DNA of 64,000 nt from Micromonospora zamorensis (lineage in GTDB: Bacteria; Actinomycetota; Actinomycetes; Mycobacteriales; Micromonosporaceae): positions 1,550,001-1,614,000 of the forward strand of contig NZ_LT607755.1 of assembly GCF_900090275.1 (NCBI RefSeq). The letters run 5' to 3'. Positions 58,121 through 64,000 of the stretch are shown one piece after another (position 1 is the stretch's first letter; each line of letters opens with the position of its first letter). Position numbers and translations under genes: made by a program. Under the pieces are notes generated by a model. That model did not search any database. It was not told where the DNA came from and saw nothing but the letters and a program-made list of their open reading frames with translations.

Positions 58121-58915
58121 ATGTGGGACCCGACAACCTACCTGCGCTTCGGCGACGAGCGGTCCCGGCCGTTCCACGACCTCGTCGCGCGGATCCCCGC
58201 CGAGCGGCCCCGGGCCGTGGTCGACCTCGGCTGCGGCCCTGGCCAGCTCACCGCCACCCTCGCCCAGCGCTGGCCGACCAGCCGGGTGCTCGGCCTGGAC
58301 TCCTCACCCGAGATGATCGACCGGGCCGCCGCCCTCGGCACTCCCGTCGACTTCGCGGTCGCCGACCTGCGCGACTGGCATCCGACCGGCGACGAGGACG
58401 TGGTCGTCAGCAACGCCGCGCTCCAGTGGGTGCCGGGTCACCAGGAGCTGCTGCGCCGCTGGGCCGGCGAGCTGCCCTCCGGGGCGTGGCTGGCCATGCA
58501 GGTCCCCGGCAACTTCGCCGCCCCGTCGCACCGCGCCCTGCGCGAGGTCGCCGACCAGCCGGCCTGGCGGGCCGGGATCGCCCCGCTGCTGCGCGCGGAC
58601 CCGGTCGACGACCCGGCCGACTACGCGGCGCTGCTGACCGCCGCCGGCTGCGCCGTGGACGCCTGGGAGACTACCTACGTGCACCTGCTGCCGGCTCGGC
58701 CCGCCGCCGCGCACCCGGTGCTGACCTGGATGGAAGGCACCGCGCTGCGCCCGGTCCGGGCCGCGCTGGACGCCGCCGGCTGGTCGGCCTTCCGGGCCGA
58801 GCTGGGGGTACGACTCACCGCGGCGTACCCGGTGCGGCAGGGTCAGGTGTACTTCCCGTTCCGCCGCGTCTTCGTCGTCGCCCGCACCGGCGACCATGCC
58901 CAGGAGAACCCGTGA
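58121..58915 (+). CDS. SAM methyltransferase, trans-aconitate methyltransferase-like
   Basis: 264 residues, GGAGG site. MWDPTTYLRFGDERSRPFHDLV is the Tam opening. SAM motif I is VVDLGCGPGQLTATLAQRWP, then LGLDSSPEMIDRA, VVVSNAALQWVPGH and the GAWLAMQVPGN strand. Tam detoxifies trans-aconitate by carboxyl methylation; some relatives methylate other small acids. Overlaps the deaminase-like gene by GTGA, so the two are coexpressed. Confidence 0.88.
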   Translation: MWDPTTYLRFGDERSRPFHDLVARIPAERPRAVVDLGCGPGQLTATLAQRWPTSRVLGLDSSPEMIDRAAALGTPVDFAVADLRDWHPTGDEDVVVSNAALQWVPGHQELLRRWAGELPSGAWLAMQVPGNFAAPSHRALREVADQPAWRAGIAPLLRADPVDDPADYAALLTAAGCAVDAWETTYVHLLPARPAAAHPVLTWMEGTALRPVRAALDAAGWSAFRAELGVRLTAAYPVRQGQVYFPFRRVFVVARTGDHAQENP

Positions 58916-59934
58916 CCGACCTGCCCACCTTCATCGCCGGCCTGCCCAAGGTGGAGCTGCACGTGCACCACGTCGGCTCCGCCTCGCCCCGGATCGTCGC
59001 CGAGCTGGCAGCCCGCCACGAGGGACGCACCCCCGTGCCGGCCGACCCGGAGGCGCTCGCCACCTACTTCGAGTTCCGCGACTTCGCGCACTTCATCGAG
59101 GTCTACCTGAGCGTGGTGGACCTCATCCGCGACCCGGAGGACGTCTGGATCCTCACCCACGAGGTGGCCCGGGAGCTGGCACGCCAACAGGTCCGGTACG
59201 CGGAGCTGACCATCACCCCGTACTCGCACGTGAGCCGGGGCATCCCCGCGCCGGCGTTCTGCGAGGCGATCGAGGACGCCCGCCGGCGCGCCCTGGCCGA
59301 CTTCGGCCTCGAACTGCGCTGGTGCTTCGACATTCCCGGCGAGGCGGGTCTGCCATCCGCCGAGGAGACGCTGCGCATCGCCCTGGAGGAACGCCCGGAC
59401 GGGCTGGTCAGCTTCGGTCTGGGTGGCCCGGAGATCGGCGTGCCCCGACCGCAGTTCCGGCCCTACTTCGACCAGGCCCGCGCGGCCGGTCTGCGCTCGG
59501 TGCCGCACGCCGGGGAGACCACCGGGCCGCAGACGATCTGGGACGCGCTGAACGAGCTGGGCGCCGAGCGCATCGGGCACGGCATCTCCGCCGCACAGGA
59601 CCCGGAGCTGCTCACACACCTGGCCGAGCGGCAGATCGGGATGGAGATCTGCCCGACGTCCAACGTACGGACCCGGGCGGTGGCCAGCCTCGACGAGCAC
59701 CCGCTGCCCCAGCTGGTCGAGGCTGGGCTGCTGGTCACCATCAACTCCGACGACCCGCCGATGTTCGGCACGACCCTCAACGACGAGTACGCGGTGGCGG
59801 CCCGTCTGCTCGGGGCCGGTCGCGAGGGTCTGGCCGGGCTGGCCCGCAACGCGGTGACCGCGTCCTTCCTCGACCCCGCCGGCAAGCAGCGGATCGGCGC
59901 CGAGATCGACGCGTACCTCGCCACCGCCGGCTGA
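58912..59934 (+). CDS. add: Adenosine deaminase family protein
   Basis: 340 residues, GTG in GTGA. Zinc site motifs: PKVELHVHHVGSASP (HxH), SVPHAGETTGP (His-Ala-Gly-Glu), ERIGHGIS (GHG) and NSDDPPMFGT (SDDP). All catalytic residues for purine deamination are present. The HVHHVGSASP variation of the usual H-L-H-L-D/E-G suggests the actinobacterial subgroup that, from memory, includes the S. coelicolor aminodeoxyfutalosine deaminase, so a role in menaquinone synthesis is possible besides adenosine deamination. Confidence 0.88.
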   Translation: MTDLPTFIAGLPKVELHVHHVGSASPRIVAELAARHEGRTPVPADPEALATYFEFRDFAHFIEVYLSVVDLIRDPEDVWILTHEVARELARQQVRYAELTITPYSHVSRGIPAPAFCEAIEDARRRALADFGLELRWCFDIPGEAGLPSAEETLRIALEERPDGLVSFGLGGPEIGVPRPQFRPYFDQARAAGLRSVPHAGETTGPQTIWDALNELGAERIGHGISAAQDPELLTHLAERQIGMEICPTSNVRTRAVASLDEHPLPQLVEAGLLVTINSDDPPMFGTTLNDEYAVAARLLGAGREGLAGLARNAVTASFLDPAGKQRIGAEIDAYLATAG

Positions 59935-59984
59935 GCTGGGCGGCCGGAACGCGGCTGAGCCGCTGAGCCGTTCGGGGGAGCGGG

Positions 59985-60079
59985 GCGCGCGGCGGGAGCG
60001 TGGGTGTGGGGGGACCTGAGACTCCCGCCGCGCGCGCGGCTTCACCGGCCGGGGGTGCGTGGTGCGCTCGACCGGTGAA
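59985..60079. terminator. Two tandem hairpins between convergent genes
   Basis: First stem GCGCGCGGCGGGAG (59985-59998) with CTCCCGCCGCGCGC (60022-60035), 14 perfect pairs. Second stem TTCACCGG (60041-60048) with CCGGTGAA (60072-60079). Both lie in a 250-base gap between the adenosine-deaminase and histidine-kinase stops. Confidence 0.75.
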
Positions 60080-60186
60080 ACTGGTGGGTTCGTGCACTGA
60101 TCCTGTCAGCCCGCAGCCGGTCACACGCGATCGTTAACCGCGATCTAAGGAAGACTTGCGCCGGCCCACAACCCGGGCCGTCGCGG

Positions 60187-61623
60187 TCACTCGTCTGTGG
60201 GGCGCTGGCGGGGCCAGCGACGTCCGCTGGACTTCGTGTCCCGGGCGTCGCGGGCCATCCGGCCGACCAGACCGAAGCGGCTCACCTGCCGGGGCGTCGC
60301 CTCCGGGTCGGCGAGCAGCATCACCACGCTGGCCCCGCCCAGCCGGGCGCGGTCGATGCTCACCGACCCGTTGGCCTGCAACGCCACCCGCTTGGCGATG
60401 TCCAGCCCCAGCCCGGTCGAACCCTGGTCACTGGTGCCCCGGCGCAGCGCCCGGTCCGGGTTGGTGATGCCGGGACCGGCGTCGTCGATCCGGATCGCCA
60501 CGTAGCCGTCCCGTCGGGACACGGCCACCTCGAACGCGGTGCCCTGCGGCGTGTAACGGAAGACGTTGCCGATGACCGCGTCCAGCGCTGCGGCCAGCTC
60601 GGCCCGCGGCACCGGCGCCGGGATGCGCAACTGCGCGCCGTTCACCCGGTGCGGCCGGTTCTGGTCGCCGGCCAGGGCCGCCCAGAACACCATCCGGTCC
60701 CGCACCACCTCGCTGACGTCGCACATCGCCGGACCGGCCTCGTGCGCCACCGACTTGCGGGTCGTCTTGATCAGCACGTCGATCTCACCCTCCAGGGTGA
60801 CGATCGCCTGCCGGATCCGCCGGATGCCCCGGAGCCGGTCCAGCTCCGCCGGGCTGAACGAACCCACGCTGGTGTCGTCGGACTCCAACGCCTCCGCGTC
60901 CAACCGCAGCACCGTCAACGGGGTACGCAGACGGTGCGACAGGTCGGCCACCAGCTCTCGCTCATCGGTGCGGGCCGCGTCGAGCCGGTCCGCCATCCGG
61001 TTGAAGGCGTACCCGGCCTCGGCCAGCTCGCGGGGACCGGTCGGCTCCACCCGTACGCCCAGGTCGCCGTCGCCGATGGACAGTGCGGCCTTCACCAGAC
61101 CTCGGGTCGAGTCCACCGCGCGGGCGGCGACCCGGTCGACCACCAGCACCGCCGCGCCGGCCATCGCCGCGCCGACCGCGAACAGCAGCAACCAGGTGCC
61201 GCCGGCACCCTCGCCCAGCGTCGAATCCGGGAGGAACACCTCGACCACGGCCGTCCGGTCACCGAGGACCACCGGGTCGAGCCGGACCACACCGCCGTCG
61301 ACGTCCACGACCAGCGACCGCCGGTCGGCACGGGCCCGGTCCAGGTCGCTGCCACTGGCCCGGCCCGCGGACTCGTCCAGACCCAACCCGTGCACCACCG
61401 GCCGGGTCTGGGCACCCTCGGCGCTGGCCACCACGGCACGCTCGACGACCGTCGGGTCGGTGCTGACCGCCAGCGCGCCGGTCACCAGGGCGCTGCGCCG
61501 GGCGGCGTCGGCGATCGCCTCGTCCCGGCTCTGCTCACGCAGGCTGAGGCCGAGGGGGATCAGGAACGCGAGCGCGACGAGACTGCACATGCCGGCCGTG
61601 AGCAGGGCCAGCGCCGTCCTCAG
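60187..61623 (-). CDS. Sensor histidine kinase
   Basis: 478 residues. N-terminal helix LRTALALLTAGMCSLVALAFLIPLGLSL, a 120-residue extracytoplasmic segment, a second membrane helix, HAMP, then H-box LVADLSHRLRTPLTVLRLDAEAL and ATPase with N, G1 (DAGPGI) and G2 (GSTGLGLDIAK) boxes. The chosen start is CTG at 61623 in a CTGA overlap with the regulator; the first ATG is 33 bases downstream inside the helix. Partner of the adjacent OmpR-type regulator; the signal is unknown. Confidence 0.88.
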   Translation of the reverse strand: MRTALALLTAGMCSLVALAFLIPLGLSLREQSRDEAIADAARRSALVTGALAVSTDPTVVERAVVASAEGAQTRPVVHGLGLDESAGRASGSDLDRARADRRSLVVDVDGGVVRLDPVVLGDRTAVVEVFLPDSTLGEGAGGTWLLLFAVGAAMAGAAVLVVDRVAARAVDSTRGLVKAALSIGDGDLGVRVEPTGPRELAEAGYAFNRMADRLDAARTDERELVADLSHRLRTPLTVLRLDAEALESDDTSVGSFSPAELDRLRGIRRIRQAIVTLEGEIDVLIKTTRKSVAHEAGPAMCDVSEVVRDRMVFWAALAGDQNRPHRVNGAQLRIPAPVPRAELAAALDAVIGNVFRYTPQGTAFEVAVSRRDGYVAIRIDDAGPGITNPDRALRRGTSDQGSTGLGLDIAKRVALQANGSVSIDRARLGGASVVMLLADPEATPRQVSRFGLVGRMARDARDTKSSGRRWPRQRPTDE

Positions 61624-62309
61624 TCCGGTGCCACCAGCCGGAACCCGACCCCCCGCACGGTGCGCAGGTAGCGCGGCTTCGCCGCGGACTCGCCCATCTT
61701 TCTGCGGAGCCAGTACAGGTGAACGTCGATGGTCTGATCCTCGCCGACCGATGGCTGCCGCCATACCTCCTCCAAGAGTTCCCGGCGGGACACTACCCGC
61801 CCAGGTCGCGCGGCGAGATACGCCAGCAGGTCAAATTCCTTGCGGGTCAGCGCCAGTGGCTCCCCGTCGAGCTGGGCACTGCGTTCGCCCACGTCCACCT
61901 TGAGCCCGCCGACGCTGTGCACAGCGGGTTGCACGATCCGGCTGGCCCGCCCGGCCCGGCGCAGCACCGTGGTGATCCGCGCGTCCAGGTGCGCCCCGGT
62001 GAACGGCTTGACCATGTAGTCGTCCGCGCCGGCACGCAGCAGCTTGACCACCGACTGCTCGTCGTCGCGGGCGGTGGCGATGATGATCGGGACGTCGGTG
62101 ATGCCGCGCAGCATCCGCAGCGCGTCCGAGCCGTCCAGGTCCGGCAGACCCAGGTCGAGCACCACCAGGTCGGGTGTCTCTGCGGCGACCCGGCGCAGCG
62201 CGTCCAACGCCGTACCCACGGCGTGCACGGCATGCCCCCGGTCGGTGAGGGACCGCAGCATCGCGCCGCGTACGACGTGATCGTCTTCGACCAGGAGCAC
62301 GGAGGCCAC
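61620..62309 (-). CDS. OmpR/PhoB-type response regulator
   Basis: 229 residues from a GTG. Receiver: VLLVEDDHVVRGAML, phosphoacceptor Asp in DLVVLDLGLPDLDGSDAL, Thr in IIIATARDD, Lys in DDYMVKPFTG. DNA-binding winged helix: LTRKEFDLLAYLAARPGRVVSRRELLEEVWRQ, VDVHLYWLRRKMGE, LRTVRGVGFRLV. Upstream of and coupled to the kinase. No ribosome site is seen before the GTG; a TACGGT 6 bases ahead would allow a leaderless transcript. Confidence 0.93.
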   Translation of the reverse strand: MASVLLVEDDHVVRGAMLRSLTDRGHAVHAVGTALDALRRVAAETPDLVVLDLGLPDLDGSDALRMLRGITDVPIIIATARDDEQSVVKLLRAGADDYMVKPFTGAHLDARITTVLRRAGRASRIVQPAVHSVGGLKVDVGERSAQLDGEPLALTRKEFDLLAYLAARPGRVVSRRELLEEVWRQPSVGEDQTIDVHLYWLRRKMGESAAKPRYLRTVRGVGFRLVAPD

Positions 62310-62382
62310 GACAAGACCGTACTGGGCCTGGCAAGTTGATCGCGTTGCGACGTGCCTGGCGAGGGGGCAAGCTGGTACGACG

Positions 62383-63303
62383 ATGTCGTTCACCCTGTTC
62401 GCCGATGCCCGCCTGGCGCTCGCCCGGGACAGCCTCGCCGGTCTCTCCACCGGCGACGCGCTCGGCGCTCAGTATTTCCTGCCGGGGTCGGCACCTGCGG
62501 ATCTCACCCCGCAGGCGTTGCCGCCGTCGCCCTGGGAGTGGACCGACGACACCGAGATGGCCTGCTCGGTCCTCGCCGAGCTCGCCGACTCCGGCAGCAT
62601 CGACCGGGACCGGCTGGCCCTGGCCTTCGCCGAGCGCTGCGAGCCGCGCAGGGGCTACGGCGCCGGCGCGACGCTGATCCTCCGGCTGATCCGCACCGGC
62701 ACCCCGTGGCCGCTGGCCGCCGCCTCCGCGTTCGACGGTCAGGGTTCCTGCGGCAACGGCGCGGCCATGCGGGTCGGCCCTCTGGGCGCGTACTTCGCCG
62801 ACTCGACCGCGCGTGCCGCAGCCCAGGCCCGCTCCTCGGCCGAGGTGACGCACGCGCACCCCGAGGGCATCGCCGGCGCCGTCGCGGTCGCTGTCGCCGC
62901 CTCGTTGGCCGCCCGAGCCCGCCTCGACGGGCACCGGCCAGCCCCGGAGCGGCTGCTCGCCGGGATCGCCGCCGCGCTCGATCCGGGCACCGAGGTGCAC
63001 CGGAGCGTGAACCGGGCGGCCGGGCTGCTCGGCCGGCCACTGCCCCAGGTGGTGGCGGCGCTCGGCAACGGCTCCCGGGTGACCGCGCAGGACACCGTCG
63101 GGTTCACGCTCTGGGTGGCCGCCACCCACCTCGACGACTATCCGACGGCGATCCGGACGTGCGTGCGGGCGGGTGGGGACGTGGACACCACGTCCGCCAT
63201 CGCCGGGGCGGTGGTGGCGGCGTACACCGGTGTCGGCACCCCCGGGGGCGTGCCCGAGCCGTGGCTGGCCGCCCGCGAGCCGCTACCCACCTGGCTGCCC
63301 TGA
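62383..63303 (+). CDS. ADP-ribosylglycohydrolase family protein
   Basis: 306 residues. Metal-site motifs: LSTGDALGAQYF (GDALG), WEWTDDTEMACSVL (TDDT), SCGNGAAMRVGPLGAYF and AGGDVDTTSAIAGAVVAA (GGDxDT). This is the complete DraG/ARH fold with two metal ions. It removes ADP-ribose from proteins or other acceptors, or hydrolyses related bonds; the partner transferase is not in the window. Divergent from the two-component operon. Confidence 0.93.
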   Translation: MSFTLFADARLALARDSLAGLSTGDALGAQYFLPGSAPADLTPQALPPSPWEWTDDTEMACSVLAELADSGSIDRDRLALAFAERCEPRRGYGAGATLILRLIRTGTPWPLAAASAFDGQGSCGNGAAMRVGPLGAYFADSTARAAAQARSSAEVTHAHPEGIAGAVAVAVAASLAARARLDGHRPAPERLLAGIAAALDPGTEVHRSVNRAAGLLGRPLPQVVAALGNGSRVTAQDTVGFTLWVAATHLDDYPTAIRTCVRAGGDVDTTSAIAGAVVAAYTGVGTPGGVPEPWLAAREPLPTWLP

Positions 63304-63349
63304 CCACCCCGCCGGCCTGGACCGCCGCCCGGCCTGGCCGCCCGGGTCA

Positions 63350-63426
63350 TGATCGACTCGGGTTTCTGCAGATCGGGGTGTCCGTGCCGCGTTGATGCCG
63401 CGGTTTCCGGGAACCCGAGTGGATCA
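63350..63426. repeat. Dispersed palindromic repeat, copy C
   Basis: Left arm TGATCGACTCGGGTTTC (63350-63366), right arm GGGAACCCGAGTGGATCA (63409-63426), with two mismatches. Core CGGGGTGTCC resembles copies A and B. The right end supplies the TGA stop of the YcnI-like gene. Lies between convergent genes, like A and B. Confidence 0.8.
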
Positions 63427-64000
63427 CCCAGATGACGCGGAAACGGCGGGCGTCGGGGTCTGGTCCTTGTCCGTGCGGCCGGTGACCTCGGCGAGCGTCG
63501 GGGGCTGGTCCTCGTCCGCTCCGCCGGTCACCTCGGCCAGTGCGGTGGCCTCGCCCGGGTCGCGTCGGCGCCACCGGCTGACCAGCCAACCGATCGCCGC
63601 GCCGCCACCCAGGCCGGCCAGCAGGCCGGCGGCCAACATCCCGTCGGCGCTGCCGGACTCCTCGTCCGCGCCAGCGGCCGGGGCGTCGACACCGCTGTCC
63701 GCAGCGGCTGGCGCACCGGCCGCCGGACCGCCGTGCCCGCCGTGTGCGGCCTGACCCGCCGCGCCGGGCGCCGCCGGCAGCAGGGTGAGCGCCGGGGCCC
63801 GGTGCGGGCCGGCGGCGTCCGCCCACCGGACCACCGTGCCATCGGCGTACGTCTGGACCACCTCGAAGGTGAGCCGCTCCGCCTGCGGCATCGGCCCCAT
63901 GGACAGCGCCAGCCGGGCCGGGCCGGGATCGCTCTCGCCCACCCGGACCCAGGTCACCGCAGTGGTCACCGTGCTCACGCCGGACGAGTGGATGCCGGCC
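63424..64000 (-). CDS. YcnI-like (DUF1775) protein, N-terminal part beyond the window
   Basis: About 191 codons visible; the start lies right of the window. The C-terminal part of the DUF1775 copper-associated domain is present: a VGPMP-like LSMGPMPQAERLTFEVVQTYADGTVVRW, followed by PHRAPALTLLP. A disordered A/G/H-rich region, then a hydrophobic anchor (DGMLAAGLLAGLGGGAAIGWLVSRWRRR) and a polar T/E tail. Membrane-anchored, outward-facing domain of a possible copper-handling role. The stop falls inside the palindromic repeat. Confidence 0.82.
   Translation of the reverse strand, partial: AGIHSSGVSTVTTAVTWVRVGESDPGPARLALSMGPMPQAERLTFEVVQTYADGTVVRWADAAGPHRAPALTLLPAAPGAAGQAAHGGHGGPAAGAPAAADSGVDAPAAGADEESGSADGMLAAGLLAGLGGGAAIGWLVSRWRRRDPGEATALAEVTGGADEDQPPTLAEVTGRTDKDQTPTPAVSASSG

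Noticed and set aside
1..64000. CRISPR arrays, tRNA, rRNA, integrase or transposase genes.
   Set aside because: No regularly spaced repeats, no cloverleaf-like sequences and no recombinase motifs were found.

Overview
The window is a 64 kb stretch of very GC-rich DNA (roughly 72% by eye, GC at most third codon positions). It comes from an actinobacterium, most likely Micromonosporaceae and probably Micromonospora. Reasons: an XRE/DUF5753 plus DUF397 (Scr1/Scr2-like) pair, a SigB/SigF-type sigma factor, a SpoIIE-like phosphatase fused to an anti-sigma-type kinase domain, an F420-dependent luciferase-like enzyme, the holin-like/DUF3618/DUF4235 trio, many GTG starts, and 4-base ATGA/GTGA stop-start overlaps. 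No rRNA, tRNA, CRISPR array, transposase or prophage was found. It reads as ordinary chromosome with frequent operons.

Layout. 1-5 kb: DUF397 (cut by the edge), its XRE partner, a GPP34 protein, an amino-acid permease with a coupled acetyltransferase, and a stress sigma factor. 5-12 kb: a lysine-free acetoacetate-decarboxylase-like protein overlapping a phospholipase-D-like gene, a 42-residue membrane protein, a marR-pirin operon, an EF-G-binding zinc-finger gene divergent from a TetR gene, DUF1684 and a general stress protein. 12-22 kb: GH15 glucoamylase/trehalase, phosphoesterase, FAD oxidoreductase, proton antiporter, HAD phosphatase with the SpoIIE-type regulator, and a TM-helix channel-like protein. 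22-27 kb: small and stress-type proteins (SRPBCC, DUF2795, YihY, ChaB) and an MFS transporter. 27-33 kb: aldehyde dehydrogenase, phytoene-desaturase-like oxidoreductase, polyprenol-mannose synthase, and a coupled SRPBCC/SDR pair.

33-41.6 kb is the most striking region. It is one tightly overlapping eight-gene operon that encodes almost all of an ADP-heptose pathway (GmhB domain fused to a GT9 heptosyltransferase, GmhA, HldE) with two more glycosyltransferases, an SDR, a second GT9 and a terminal type IB topoisomerase. An organism with no lipopolysaccharide would use this for a heptose-containing surface polymer or glycoconjugate. No classical HldD epimerase is present.

41.7-64 kb: AraC, TetR and DHA2 efflux pump with a twin TetR operator; RecQ; an F420-dependent enzyme; NagZ-like GH3; a cysteine-desulfurase-like enzyme; lipoprotein; DUF1206; MscS channel; the holin-like trio; a cold-shock gene; aldo/keto reductase; a trans-aconitate-methyltransferase-like gene coupled to an adenosine-deaminase-family gene; a two-component system; ADP-ribosylglycohydrolase; and a YcnI-like protein running off the right edge.

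Beyond genes, three long imperfect palindromes with the same arm sequence (TGATCGACTC...GAGTCGATCA) each sit between convergent genes, at 14.9, 45.3 and 63.4 kb. A shorter perfect palindrome at 54.8 kb may be related. They look like a dispersed repeat family that doubles as bidirectional terminators.
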